Shown piece after piece: positions 32,608 through 46,300 of a DNA stretch of 64,000 nt (position 1 is the first letter of the stretch; the number at the start of each line of letters is the position of its first letter). The notes beneath the pieces are model-generated. The model worked only from the letters and a program-made list of their open reading frames with translations. It had not been told where the DNA came from and searched no databases. The translations under genes and the position numbers were made by a program. This DNA is from Cryptomeria japonica. Lineage: Eukaryota > Streptophyta > Pinopsida > Cupressales > Cupressaceae. The DNA lies in NCBI RefSeq assembly GCF_030272615.1, contig NC_081413.1, positions 164,809,080 to 164,873,079 on the forward strand, written 5' to 3'.

Positions 32608-35533
32608 TTTGTGTCATTGCTATCAAGGAAGATGATCCCGTATCTACTGATTCTACAAGTTGTACTATTGAAGAGAAAGCTTTGGCTACTAAAATTGATG
32701 AGAAAGTTGAATGGTTGATTGACAGTGGTTGTTCACATCATATGACAAGTGATAAAGGTAAATTTTTAAATATGGAGAAGTATGATGGCGGTGTAGTAAG
32801 ATTTGGAGACAACAAAGCTTGTGTAATCTGTGGTAGAGGTTCTATTTCTCTTGATGGTAAATATAATACTGATTAAGTTTTATATGTTGAAGGTTTGAAG
32901 CATAACCTTTTGACTATTGGATAGATTGTTGATAAGGGATATGATTTGAAATTTAAGAATGGGAAATGTAAGATCTTGAATAGCTCCGGTATAGAGATTG
33001 CATCAGGTACTAAGACAAAAGGTAATATCTTTCATTTGAATGTTGGCGAGAAAACTTGTTTGATTGCTCAGATTGATGAGAGCTGGTTGTGGCATAGAAG
33101 GATGTTTCATGTTAATTTTAACTGCATGATTAAGATAAGTTCTACTCAAGCTATTAGAGATTTGCCTAAGATTGTGAAGCCTACTAATGGAGTATGTAAA
33201 GAATGTCAATTGGGAAAGAAAACAAGAATTTCATTCAAGAGACAATTGTATACATCTAATGGATTGTTAGATCTTGTGCATACTGATTTATGTGGACCTT
33301 CTAGAGTGAGAAGCCTAGAAGGAGACATATACTTTATGTTGCTAATTGATGACTATTCTAGAATGATGTGGGTCACTTTTCTAAGGGACAAATCTGAAGC
33401 ATTGGACAAGTTCATAATATTCAAAGCTAGAGTGGAGATAGAGATAGGACTGAATCTGGAGTATCTAAGGTCTGACAGAGGTGGATAATTCACCTCTCAT
33501 GAGTTTAATTCCTTTTATGAAGAGAATGGAATCAGAAGACAATTATCTTCTATGAGAACCCCTCAACAGAATGGAGTTGTTGAAAGGAAGAACAAAACAA
33601 TTTTGGATGTTGCTAGAACTATGATGATTGAAGGAAATGTTCCGCATATCTATTAGAGAGAAATCATTAGCACTATTGTATACACATTCAACAAGGTGCA
33701 TATAAAAGGTGATTTCTGTAAGACCCCTTATGAACTATGGTTTGGTCATGTTCCTGCAGTTAGATATTTAAGAATCTTTGGAAGCAAATGTTATATCAAT
33801 AGAGATGAGGATATAGGAAAATTTGATACAAGATGTGATGAAGGAATCCTTTTGGGATATTCACTAAGAGCAAAGCCTACCGGTGTAACAACAAGAGACT
33901 AAGAAACACAGTGAAGAGTGTGAATGTGAAGGTTGATGAGAATCATGAGAAGCAAAACAGAGCATGTAGATATGAGTTTGATGATCAAGATGTTACTTCA
34001 AAGCAAGTGTCAAATGAGAACATGAAGTAGAGTGATCCAGAGGAGATAGTAATTCAAGATGTTGTTGTTGGTGAAGAAGTTCAAGAGCCTGAAAATCAAA
34101 ATAATCAAAAGACCCCGAGGTATGTAAGATTGTATCATTCAAAGAATCAAATTATTGGTGATAAAAATAAAGGTGTGATGACCAGGAGAAGGATTGTTGC
34201 TGAAGAGACATGTTTGATTTCTAAGATTGAACCTAAAGATGTTGTTGAAGCCTGTAAAGATGAAAATTGGATAAAAGCTATGGAAGAAGAGTTAGATCAG
34301 ATTGAAAAGAGTTGAACATGAGAATTTGTTGCGAGTCCTAAGGACAAGAATGTAATTGGTACTAAATGGGTGTTTAGGAATAAGTTGAATGAAAATGGAC
34401 AAGTTGTTAGAAACAAATCAAGATTGGTATGTAAGGGATATTCACAAATGGAAGGTATTGATTTTGAGGAGACTTTTTCTCTAGTAACTAGAATTGAAGC
34501 TGTTAGACTATTTCTTCCATATGTTGCTCATAAGAAATTCAAGGTATATTAGATGGATGTGAAGTCAACATTTTTGATGAGTTGGAAGAAGTCTACATTG
34601 AGAAACCAACTAGATTTTCATTTACAGATGAAGAAGACATGGCATGTAGATTGAGGAAAGTGTTGTATGGACTTAAACAAACCCCTAGATCTTAGTATGA
34701 CAAGTTGGACAGGTATATGATGAAATTGGGATTCCATAAAGGTACTGCTGATAGTAATTTGTACTTCAAGATTGATAATGACAATATTCTAATTATTGAA
34801 GTATTTGTTTATGACATTATTTTTGGAGGAGGTGATGATTTGAGTAAGAAATTTTCTGATGATATGTAAAAAGAATTTGAGATGTCTATGATAGGTTAGA
34901 TGAAATTCTTTCTTGGATTGCAAATCATACAGATTGACAAAGCATTTTCATATCTCAATCTAAATATGTGAAATAATTGTTGAAGAAGTTTGGGTTAGAT
35001 GACTCCACACCTGTTGGAACTCCTATGTTGTCCGGATGCAAGATGATGAATCTCCAAAGGCTAATCGGACCCTATATAGATCTATGATTGGTGGACTGCT
35101 TTATTTGACTCAGACTAGACTTGACATTATGAATGTTGTATGTCTTGTTGCAAGATTTCAAGTTGATCCTAAGGAAAGTCATGTTACTGCTATGAAGAGG
35201 ATATTCAAATATTTGAAGGGAATGGTTGATTATGGTCTATGGTATCCGAAGGATGATGATTTCACTTTAAATGCTTATACTGATGCTGATTGGGTAGGTG
35301 ATGTTGATGATTAGAAGAGCACTATCAGTGGAGTATTCTTTCTAGGAAATAAGTTGGTTTCTTGGACAAGTAAAAAAAAAGATGCTATATCTTTATCTAC
35401 TGCAGAAGTTGAATACATTGTTGTTGCTTGCAACTTTACTCAGGTTGTTTGGATGAAGCAGATGTTGAAGGATATTAGAGTTATTTATGATGAGCCTAGT
35501 ATTATATACTGTGATAATGATAAGTCGATAATT
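32608..35533 (+). pseudogene. E3 pol, front part (protease, integrase, reverse transcriptase, RNase H start)
   Basis: The protease motif WLIDSGCSHHMTSD is intact (about 32710). The integrase zinc-finger region LWHRRMFHVNF...CKECQLGK (33090-33220) and the catalytic VHTDLCGP (about 33275), DDYSRMMW and RSDRGG are seen, the last followed by a stop. The reverse transcriptase has [14 protein letters not shown]. The polymerase box reads FVYD where related copies have FVDD, so a catalytic Asp is lost. RNase H begins with YTDADWVGD and STAEVEYI and breaks at CDN, where the Athila-like element entered. More than ten stops are present. Confidence 0.82.
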
Positions 35534-36784
35534 TGACATGTTTTTTATCATGACTCTTAGGTTTTTTGGCATCTTTTGGGTTGCATTGTGATAGTAAAGT
35601 ATTGTGAATTGACTATATGTAATCCATGTTTTAAAACTAAACTTATGAAATCATATTTGAACTTTGTCGGTTAATTCCTATAGCCATGCCAATTTATTCC
35701 TGCAGCCAAATGATTTGTCAATGTGATATGTGGATTATTTAAGATAATGTCATATGTGAGTTAATGAATGTATTAATTGAGTAAGATACATATGCATGTC
35801 CTTGTATGTTGTTTTTGTTTTAGTGTAGATAATAATTGATGTTGTGGTGGATGATTTTCTTTCGCGCCTAAGGACTAGAGAATCACGTTCATATAACTGG
35901 AGATCAACCTGAAGGGGATTCAAGCAAGCGCAATGTATGGCATAATCGGAGCAATTGTACTTCACCATGAGAGTTTAACTCTTGTGCATATTGAATTCAC
36001 AAAATATTGCTTTGGCATGCAAAGACTATGGTTCGGTTTCAGGATCTATGGTTCCTGCAGCCAAGCCCTCAGTTATCTCCTTCATCTGACAATAACCCAC
36101 CTCTTCTTCTGGGCGTAACTTGAGTTGTCCATTGTAGTTGATCTTTTCTTTATAATAAGTTCTTCCTTCTTTCTTAGAGTTAGACAAGATGGAAAGGAAT
36201 TGAGCAGAGTTTTTACAAGTATTATGAATTTTCTCTTTTAGAATGTGTAATCATTTTCAAGAAGAAATGAATAAAAAATATGTTGTTTTGATCTGTTAAA
36301 AGTATTTTGCTGGAAGTTTGATATCACTCATCTAAGGGGGCCCACTTGGTGAGTGATCCTGTGTTTATGATCATTGAAGTTAGTTTTTACTTAGTTGCAG
36401 TAGAAGTTTATGACTGGATTGTTCCTGCAACCACTGGAAATAGATCCACTGACTGTTCCTGCAGCCAAGACAGAATGGTGTGATTTTTGTTATTTTCATT
36501 AGATCATTCCAGCAGTATTTTGTGAAGCTTTCATGTAGTCTTTTATGATTTCCATTCCTACCTTTCCTTTCTGCATAATGTTAGTTACTATAGTAATGCA
36601 GAATAATCATTTAAGGAGCTTAGTGCATATATATTGCAGACCCATTTCAAGTTTTATGTTCCTGGATTGACAACTAAATGAACACTAGCTATGAAAATAG
36701 TAAACTCTACCATATGAATTTCCAAACTTCGGATTGAGATTTTAATTAGAGGTATTATTATTATCATTATAGTTGGGGTAGACA
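35534..36784 (+). repeat. Athila-like 5' LTR
   Basis: It matches 57787-59036 closely, from TTTTTATCATGACTCTTAGG onwards to GTTGGGGTAGACA. A 61-codon plus-strand frame at 35933 occurs in both LTRs (73 codons at 58149) but is probably chance. Confidence 0.85.
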
Positions 36785-36789
36785 TTTTT

Positions 36790-36807
36790 TGGCACCACTA
36801 CCGGGGA
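36790..36807 (+). promoter_or_regulatory. Athila-like primer-binding site
   Basis: TGGCACCACTACCGGGGA lies five bases after the LTR. It resembles the TGGCGCCGTTGCCGGGGA site of Athila and Tat elements, with changes at former CG positions. Confidence 0.75.
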
Positions 36808-36995
36808 TGGTGTCAAGCTAAAAACCTTTTATGATTATTTTAGTTTCTAGTTAATTGTTTGAAATTTCATGAATTTGCATGCATAATAGAAGAAGAGATG
36901 CCAGAGGTAGATTTCTGCCCACTCATCCTACTCATACAAAAGATAATTTCCCAGATATAAACCCTTTTGCTAAACTATATCAAGTCCCATAGAAT

Positions 36996-38600
36996 TTGAA
37001 ACACCCTGAGTCTAAATTTCCAGAAGGTAGTCTTCAGTTCCTTTTTGGTCCACAAGAAAAAGAATTTCCTATGGTAACAACCCCCACAAGTCCAATGCAA
37101 GGGAACCCACCTCCTGTTGGGAATAATCCACCACCACCACCTGGTCCAACATTTGAGTTTCCCATCTCTGACCAGCATGATAATGCTAACCTCAAGAACA
37201 TTCTGACATCTTCACTTCCTAAATTCTATGGGTTGGTGACAGAGGATCCGGATACATTTCTGTTTGAGTTTGATGTTCTCTATAGGAGTTTTGACTATAC
37301 TACAGATGCCCATAGACTCAAAAAATTTCCAACCACTTTGAAGGAGTCATCCTTGAGATGGTTTATGAGCTTGGGTAGTAGATGGTTTATGATTGTTTCT
37401 TGAAAAATACAAAGATTATTGTAGAGGCACTGATCACCATGGGGATGATATCTTTAGAATGACACAAACTAAAGATGAGAGCCTTGAGGATTATCTGGAA
37501 AGGTTTTTGTTCAGTGTCAAGAAGTCCAAGCATAGTATTCTGAATGAAGATTCCTTCAAATTGATATTCTTGAGGGGAATCAGTGATGAATGCACCGATT
37601 CCTTAGATCTTATGGGAGGAGGTGACATTACACAATCTACTTGGGCTAAAATAGGACAAATTTGCAAGAAGTATTCCAGATCTACTTCTAAGAAGAATAG
37701 GAGATTTAAGCTAGGGGCATCATCAGCATCTGGAACTAGAGTTTCTAGATTGGAACTTAGCCATCTATTAAAAGATTTCAAGGAGGACATTATAAACAAT
37801 ATGACTACTCAGTTGGATACATTGGCAGCTAAGAAGAAGCATGAGGAAGCTGATGCATTTCTTGCAGAATCCTATCCTTATTGCAAGCAACAGAAGAAAG
37901 ATTGCAGATGTAAGATGGTTGTAAATGTTGAAGTACTTGATTTCAAACCAATTCAAGGTGAGGATGAACAAGTCTTCTATGTTGCTCAAAGAAGACCAAA
38001 TTTTCAAAGATAAGGTATGCCACCTGATCCACTTTCCTTTTCTGGTTATAGTGGTAATTCTTATGCACCAAATAACCAATGGCAACCACAGTATTCTCAA
38101 AATTTTGGTAACTATCCACATTGGAATGGATCACAAGGCCAAGGACAGCAATTTGCTAATCAAATTCCCCAGTGGCAGTAACCACAGGAAAACTGGTATC
38201 CACCTTAGGGTTCAGGGAACCAGTTTCAAGGGAATTGGCAACCTACCTCTCAATGGAGGGGAAACCCATCATGGCCATCCCAATATTCTGGATATCAGCC
38301 CCCTACTCAGCAACCACAACCTCCTGCTTTAATGCCTCCTCCTGCAGCTATAGTTGTACCTCCCAAGCCAATGCAGCTGCCTACTCAACCGTTTCCTAAT
38401 CCAAATATCAAATCTCAACAACAACAACAAGCTTATTCAGCTGATGCTAATCAATACCTAGTCTATTCTTTATCACTAGATGATATTCACCTCCAATCTG
38501 GGACAACTCTACCTAATCCCTCTCATCCGGTTATTACTGAAGTACAAGAAGAGCAGCCAATCTCTGATCCTAAAGATATAATACCTCAGAATTAAATATT
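36996..38600 (+). pseudogene. Athila-like gag
   Basis: The segment starts near 36996 after a leader. The retrotransposon gag core shows LPKFYGLVTEDPDTFLFEF, LKKFPTTLKESSLRWF and MFLEKYKDYCRG. A frameshift at about 37390 joins the two pieces. A Gln/Pro/Trp/Asn-rich linker (38015-38430) follows, with stops at 38011 and near 38179 and 38205. No zinc knuckle is seen. From 37393 on, gag and pol share one reading frame. Confidence 0.75.
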
Positions 38601-39230
38601 ATCACCATTTCCCCATAGACTGAAAGACAAAGAAGTTTCCACTGAACAACAACAAGGCTTTGATATTCTTGATCACCTGAAACACATTTGTGTTAAAATT
38701 CCATTGTTTCAAGCAATAAAGGATGTCCCTATATATGGTAAGGCATTGAGAGAAGCATGCTTAAAGAAACCTAGCAGAAAGAAAAAAGATTCACAAACAG
38801 TTCATGTTATGGGTCAATTGGCTGGTATTATGTTAGGAAAAATTGTTATTCCAAAGTATTCTGATCCAGGTAGTCCTATTGTGAGTATAGTCATTAATGG
38901 CAGTCAAATAAAAAATGTTTTAGTTGATCTAGGGGCAGCCATTAATGTAATGACAAGAGAAGTAATGAAACATCTAGAGATTGATAGTTTAAGGGCTACA
39001 CCCACAGTTCTCCAACTTGTTGATGGCTCTGCAGTAAGACCTGATGGTATCATAGAAGATATAGTAGTTACTCTAGATTCTTGGGAATATCCTGTAGACT
39101 TTATGATTTTATCTCCAAAAGCAACATTGGGGGGATATCCATTCATTTTGAGAAGACCATGGCTTGCCACAACTAATGCATATATTGGGTGTAGATCAGG
39201 AGACATGACTATTTAGAATGGCAATTCCAC
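38601..39230 (+). pseudogene. Athila-like protease
   Basis: The motif LVDLGAAINVMTREV takes the place of the aspartic protease active site; Asp-Leu-Gly in place of Asp-Ser/Thr-Gly is common in Athila relatives. GIIEDIVVTLDSWEYPVDFMI and a GGYPFILRRPWLATTNAYI stretch match the clade. It ends with a TAG at 39214. A KKPSRKKKD basic segment precedes it. Confidence 0.75.
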
Positions 39231-41160
39231 AAAAACATTAGACTTGTATTCCCCAGCACAACCTCAGCTTAAGCAGCAGTAGGTTGTTTGACCTATTTTA
39301 GGAGAGGAATCTGAAGAAATTGACTCTATTAATCACCTTATGATGATTAATTGAGTGCCACTCATGCAGTTATATGATGAAGAATCAATTCTTTATAAGG
39401 TCCTGATAAATGAATTAATAGAAGACCAAGAATTGTAGGAATTGGTTCCGAATATTGCAGGTTTGGACTTTCTTGCAGCCACTGATATTTTTCATACCTT
39501 GTTGCCGCAAGAATTGTCTTATTCTCATTTTTCTGATATAAATCAGATTGATCTTACTATCAAGATAGAGGTGGAATTGAATAAATATTTGAACATCAAT
39601 AAGAATATAGCAGATACTCAAAAGGATAGCCTAGTAGACTTGTTGAAACTCCACATAAATGCTTTTGCATGGGATTACAAGGATATGAATGGAATTGATC
39701 CAGCAGTTTGTACTCATTGCATTTACATAAAGGATGAGTGTTGCCCCCTCAGACAACCTCGAAGAAGAGTCAACCCTGCCTTAAAGGAGACAGTTAAAGA
39801 AGAATTGTAAAAATTGTTGAAAGTTGGGTTTATCTATCCTATCTCTGACAGTCAATGGGTATCACCTTTAGTGATAGTTCTTAAAAAGGGAGGCAAATGG
39901 AGAGTATGTGTTGATTATAGAGCCTCGAACTTAGCCACAAGGAAGGATCATTTTCCGCTGCCATTTGTGGATCAGGTATTGGATTCTCTTGCTGGTAAGA
40001 GATATTTTTCATTCCTGGATGGATTTAGTGGCTATAATCAGATACAAATAGCTCTTGAGGATCAGGAGAAAACAACATTTACTTTCCCATGGGGCATGTA
40101 TGCATATTCTATTCTTCCTTTTGGGTTGTGTAATGCTCCAGCCACTTTTCAAAGGGTAGTGATCACTATTTTTTCTGATATTTCTCAAGATATTATGGAA
40201 ATTTACATGGATGACTTTACAACTTATGGCTCTGAATTTGATTAAGCATTAGGTAATTTGAAGAAATTTTTTCAATGGTGTGAAGACTACAACTTGTCTC
40301 TAAACAGTGAGAAGTGTTACATTATGATGGAAGAAGGAATAGTCCTTGGTCATCATATATCTGTACAAGGCATACAAGTGGATCCAACAAAGATTGAGGT
40401 TATTCAGCACATTAATGACCCTGTGAAGCAGAAAGATGTGAGAAGTTTTCTTGGCCATGCTGGATACTACAGAAGGTTTATCAAAGATTTCAACAAAACT
40501 GCAAGTCCCTTATATTCACTGCTTATTAAAGATGCAGAATTTAAATAGACCTCGGCATGTAATGAAGCTTTTTTAAAGCTTAAGCATGCTTTGACTCAAG
40601 CACCAGTTCTAAAAAGACCAAATTGGTCTCTACCATTCCAAATCCATACTGATGCATCTGATTATGTCGTAAGCAGTGCTGGGACAAAAAGTTGACAAGT
40701 TGGAAAATGCAATATATTATATCAACAAGAATTTGCAGGGACATGAATTGAATTATACTGTTACTGACAAGGAAATGCTAGTTGTCATATATGCCCTTAA
40801 CAAGTTTAGACACTATATTACAGGGTATCCCATATTTGTGCATACAGATCATACTGCAATTAGATATTTCATGAATAATCCATCAATCACCAGTAGACTG
40901 GCTTGCTGGTTATTGTTGATGCAGGAATTTGATATCACAGTTGTTGATAAGCCAAGGAAGTCTAATGTTGTTGCAGATTATCTTTCACATCTTCAATTGC
41001 AGGAAGATTCTACAATGATAGATGACACTTTTCCAGATGAGCATTTGTTTCTCATACGGGCTCATACTCCATGGTATGTTGATATTGTCAACTATTTAGC
41101 TACAGCTAAGATGCCAATTTCTTTTTCTCCTAAGGAAAGAAGGTTGCTAGTCGGAAAATT
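39231..41160 (+). pseudogene. Athila-like reverse transcriptase and RNase H
   Basis: The reverse transcriptase runs from about 39700: LLKVGFIYPISDSQWVSP, WRVCVDYRASN, FSFLDGFSGYNQI, LPFGLCNAPATFQR and the intact active site IYMDDF. RNase H begins at about 40640 and has ELNYTVTDKEML and FVHTDHTAIRYFM. Single stops occur at about 39788, 40243 and 40546. A frameshift near 40670 is within the RNase H start. The order fits Ty3/gypsy pol. Confidence 0.88.
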
Positions 41161-41760
41161 TTTTTAACTTTTCATGGATTGTTGATTGTCTATTTTATAC
41201 TAGACCTGACCAAGTCATATGAAGATGTGTCAGAGAAGATGAAACATATGACATCTTGGTTGCATGTCATGATGAGCCATGTGGAGGTCATTTTGTTGCC
41301 AAAAGGACAACACTGAAAATACTCAATACCAGATACTATTGGTCTAAATTACACAAAGATACAGCTCAGTACACAAGGAAATGTGATAGATATCAGCAAA
41401 TGGGAAAACCTATAAAATATGATGAGATGCCACTATATCCTCAAATATTTGTTACACCATTTGACAAGTGGGGATTAGATTTTGTTGGCCCCATTGATCC
41501 ACCTTCTAATGGCAAATCTTATATCTTGGTATGTACAGACTATGTAACAAAATTGGTAGAAGCTAGAGCTATGCAACATGGAAGAGATAATAAGGTGGCT
41601 GAGTTTCTCTATGAAGAAATATTTACAAGGTATGGAGTACCAAGGGAAATTGTCTCAGATCGGGGACCTCAATTTACATCAACATTGATAAAAGCTTTGG
41701 TCAATGAATACAATATAAGACACAGGAAATCTACTCCATATCATCCACAGTGTAATGGAC
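41161..41760 (+). pseudogene. Athila-like integrase, truncated
   Basis: The zinc finger shows HDEPCGGHF and CDRYQQMGKP, where the second Cys pair member is Tyr. The core has KWGLDFVGPI, CTDYVTKLVEA and IVSDRGPQFTS, and ends at YHPQCNGL where E5 is inserted. The C-terminal part is not found on the far side of E5, so it was deleted. A frameshift precedes the domain near 41170-41250. Confidence 0.82.
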
Positions 41761-42894
41761 TGTTGGAAATATGGATGGAGTAACTGAGAGGGGAGGGGTG
41801 AATCAGTTACCACAAAAATAAATCCATAAATCCCTTAGATGTCTTAAATATAAACTGCTGAAACTCGGTAAATTAACTTATCAGTGTTTATTAAACATTA
41901 ACATGCATAAAACAAGTAACATGAACACAAGTAACACCAGCTATAACGTGGAAACCCAATTTTGGGAAAACCACCAATGTAACTAGCTACTGATTTTCAC
42001 TCTTCTGAAGTGAGCCCTGTTAGGAGCCAACCCTGTTAAAGGTTACAAAACACACTGTAAGGTGTGACCCTGTTAGAGGATTTGATCACCCTGCTAGGAG
42101 TGGGCTTGTGAAAGGTCTTAAGAACAATTCAACCGAATTGTCACCTTGTCAGAGGATTTACAAAATGGTTGTTAGACCAACTCTGTTAAGAGATTTCGGT
42201 ATCACTGCTACAATGGTTAGAAAGCAACAATGAAGTGATCTGAATTAAATACAACTTATCTTGCTGATACAGATCTCTGTTCTGCGCCAATAGATCCTTA
42301 TTGATCACATATATCTTTTCTGCACCTCAAGGATATCACTGATCCTTCATCAGAATTCGCACATTTCTGCTCCTTCACATTTCCATACTTTTCATACATC
42401 ACCACACTTCGAAATCGCAACTTGATCTCTCATATATACCATTCAGGTTACCAAGTCGGCCCAATTACAAGTTAAAATGAATATTACATAGGTCGGCTAC
42501 ATATACAAATTTCAATAAATAAATATTGCTTCGGTCGGCTGCATAAACATTTCACTGATGCTCGGTGAACACTGCTGATTCTTCGGTAACCAACTGAACT
42601 CGGTGAGTACTGCGAACTCGGTATAGACTGACTTTCCTTCACATATTCTTCGAAGACCGACTTAACTCGGTAAAGACTGTGAACTCGGTATAGCATACTA
42701 GAGTGCTAGGTAGACTCTGTAATTTGCTTCTCTTACCGTCTGAACTCGGTAGACTCTGTCTAACTACTTTGTCGAACATTCTGAACTTGGTAGACTCTGT
42801 CTAACTGCTTTACCGAACATTCTGAACTCGGTAGACTGATATGACATTTGTGTAACATGAAAGACAATACACAATTAAACAATTGTATCCAACA
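41761..42894 (-). repeat. E5 3' LTR
   Basis: 1,134 bp; on the minus strand it runs from TGTTGGATACAATTG to CATATTTCCAACA. The U3 part (42540-42840) is an array of CTCGGTA-like motifs. The U5 hairpin is at 41780-41810. Confidence 0.93.
41780..41810 (-). promoter_or_regulatory. U5 hairpin of E5 (3' LTR copy)
   Basis: A perfect eight-pair stem GTAACTGA/TCAGTTAC around TTCACCCCTCCCCTC, 19 bases from the LTR edge; an identical copy in the 5' LTR is at 47601-47631. Confidence 0.55.
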
Positions 42895-43160
42895 ATCTCC
42901 CTCTTTGGCATTGATGGCAACACAACATGTCATAGCAGAATGAAATTTGAAAACAGGTCTTTTCTTTTATGACAGCAACATGCCAACATAACTTTCCCTT
43001 TGGATAGAGAACACTCCTTCTTTCAATAATCTCCCTCTGTGAAGTAACTTCATCTTTGGATGGTAAAACTCTCCCTCTTTATCAAACAACTCTCCCTCTT
43101 TATCTTAATGAACTTTCTTTTAAATTTTAGTAGGATATGATAGTAACTCTCCCTCTTTGA
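42895..43160 (-). promoter_or_regulatory. E5 multiple polypurine tract region
   Basis: Five AGAGGGAG-type motifs on the minus strand (near 42897, 43031, 43071, 43092 and 43148). The first touches the 3' LTR. GTTGCCATCAATG precedes it. Confidence 0.7.
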
Positions 43161-43304
43161 CAACACATGCCAAAGACAATAAGGCTTTATCTGAGTTATA
43201 ATGTACCTTTTGTACTGATTCATATGCAATATTTTCCTGATTATACTGCATCAACTAGTAGATTTTTCACTTAGGATGAGTTGATGCATCACTAAAACTT
43301 TTCT

Positions 43305-46300
43305 TTAGTGAATTTCAGATAGGGGAGTGACCCCTAACTTACCTCTTAGATACAAGAATGCATCCTTAGCCAATGGTTTTGTGAATATGTCAGCAATTTG
43401 TTCCTTTGTGTGAATATATTCCAATCTGATCTCCTTGTCCTGCACCAATTCTCGGACAAAATGATATTTTATTGCAATGTGCTTGGTTTTGGGATGCATT
43501 ACTGGATTCTTGGACATGTCAATTGCACTTGTATTATCACAGAACATAACAATTGGTTCTTTGATTTCCATTTTCATGCCTACCAATAGCTGTTTAAACC
43601 AAACAACATTTGAACAATTTACTGCTGCAGCAACATATTCTGCTTTTGCTGTAGATTGGGATATATAGTTCTGCTTTTTGCTTGTCCAGGAAACCAATCT
43701 CTTTCCTAGAAAGAATGCTCCTCCGCTTGTACTTTTTCTATCATCAATGTTTCCTGCCCAATCAGCATCAGTAAATACTTTCAAATCAAAATTTCCTCCA
43801 AATTTGTACCATAATCCATACTCTTCAGTTCCTTTCAAATATCTCATTATTCTTTTGATTGCCGTCATGTGACTTTCTCTTGGCTTTGCTGAGAATCTTG
43901 CAACAATACCAACTGCAAGAGCAATATCTGGCCTAGTATGAACAACATACTGCAGCTTTCCAATCATAGATCTATACAGTGTTTGATCTACTTCTTGTGA
44001 TTCATCTTCCTTGGTAAGCTTCAATCCAGTACACATAGGAGTTTCAACTGGTTTACAATCTTCCATACCGAACTTTTTCAGTATCTCTTTGATGTATTTT
44101 GATTGTGTAATGTAGATACCATTTTTGTTCTGTTGAATTTGAAGACCAACAAAGAATTTGATCTCACCAAACATAGACATTTCAAATTCCTTATTCATTT
44201 GTACTAAAAATTCTTTGCAAAGATCATCATTTCCTGTGAAAATAGTATCATCTACAAATATTTCTGCTAAGACAATTTTGTTATCTGATCCTTCCTTGAT
44301 ATACAAGCTACTATTATCATTAGTTCTTTGAAATCCAATCTGAATAAGATAGTTATGCAATCTTTCATACCATGCTCTAGGGGCTTGTTTCAGACCATAC
44401 AATGCTTTATGTAATTTGCAGACCATGTCCTTCTTTTGTGGATCAACAAAACCTTCAGGTTGTTCAATATAAACCTCTTCATCCAATATACCATTAAGAA
44501 ATGCAGATTTAACATCCATCTGATAAACTTTGAATCCTTTGTAGGCGGCATATGCAAGTAAGGTTATGACTCCTTCCAATCTTGCAACAGGAGCAAAAGT
44601 TTCTCCATAGTCTATTCCTTCTTATTGAGCATATCCTTTGCATACTAGTCTTGCTTTGTTTCTTGAAACTTTGCCATCTTCATTCAGTTTATTTCTGAAT
44701 ACCCACTTAGTTCCAATGACATTTTTATCCTTAGGTCTGGGTACAAGAGTCCATGTCTTGTTTTTCTCTATCTGTTCTATCTCTTCTTTCATAGCCTCTG
44801 TCCAACTATCATTTCCCAATGCATCTTTGACATTTCTAGGTTCAAAATCAGCAAGTAAACAAGTACTTTTCAACTTACCTCTTGTCATGGTTCCTTCAGA
44901 TTTGTCTCCAATGATCTGATCTGCTGAGTGATGTCGTCTGACATACTCAGCTAATAGAGGTTTCTTGCCTTTAGAATGAATTTCATCATTGTCCTCTTGG
45001 TCCGGCTCAGTAAATATTGGCTCGGTTTCTTCAGACTCGGTAGACACTGGTTCTGGTTCATCAGACTCGGTAGATACTGGCTCGGTTTGCTCTTTCTGTA
45101 ACTCAGTTACTGATGACTCGGGAGTAGAAGATTCATGATTTGCAGATGTATTTGGTATTGTATCAGGTTCAATAGACACAAATCTTCTATAATCTTCTGG
45201 TTCTCTTTTGCTTTCTTCTTCAGATCTTTCTGCAAACTCATCAACTTTCACATGTGCACTTTCTATAACTTTATGAGTAGACAAGTTCAAACATCTATAT
45301 GCTTTACTCTTGCAAGAATATCTGAGGAATATACCTTCATCACCTTTCACATCAAATTTTCCTTTTCTAGATTCTTTCAAAATGTAACATTTACTTCCAA
45401 ATACATTTAGGTAACTTACATTAGGTTTGTAGCCATACCATAATTCATAGGGGGTTTTGAATGAGTCCTTCTTCAGCTGTACTCGGTTCAAGGTATGAAC
45501 AGCAGTGCTGATAGCTTCCTTCCAGTATTTGATAGCAATATTCTTTTCAATCATTAAGGTTCTTGCACAATCCATGATAGATCTATTCCTTCTTTCAGCT
45601 ATTCCATTTTGCTCAGGAGTTCTAGGGGCTGATACTTGTCTTTTGATTCCTCTTTCAATGCAAAAGTTATTGAATTCATGAGAGATAAATTCACCTCTGT
45701 CTGACCTTAGACATTTAAGTCTTTTACCTATTTCTTTTTCTACTCTAGCCAAATACCATTTGAACTTTTCAAATGCTTCTGATTTGTTCCTTAAATACAT
45801 GACAGTCATCATTCTTGAGTAATCATCAACAAAAAGAATGAAGAACTTTTCTCCAGTATAAATTTCAGTTCCTATGGGTCCACATAAATCAGTATGCACA
45901 ATTTCTAATATATCTTTAGATTGATAGTTTTTGCTTTTGAAACTAGTCTTTCCCATCTTTCCAATTTGACAATTCTTACATAGACCGACCTCAGGTTTCT
46001 TTATATCTGGAATACCTCTTACTTTTCTGAATTTACTTATTTTCACTAGGTTATCAAAATTTACATGACATAACCTTTTGTGCCATAACCAACTTTCTTC
46101 AACTTGAGCAATAAAACATGAATTTTCACTTGTTTCAAGTCGGAACAAATTACCTTTTGTTTGAGTGCCTGATGCAATCAGCTTTCCTTGATTATTTAGC
46201 AGTTTGGCCTTTCCATGCGTGAATTCCACCTTGAGTCCACTATTAAGTAGCTGTGCCACACTCATCAAGTTGTGATTGAGACCTTCAACCTAGTAGGCAT

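Noticed and set aside
35933-36118. Conserved small ORF in the Athila-like LTRs (also 58149-58370)
   Set aside because: Lengths and starts differ between the two LTRs, and identity is expected simply because they are LTR copies.
42013-42190. CRISPR-like array of CCCTGTTAGG words
   Set aside because: Words are short, irregularly spaced and imperfect, and this is a plant LTR.
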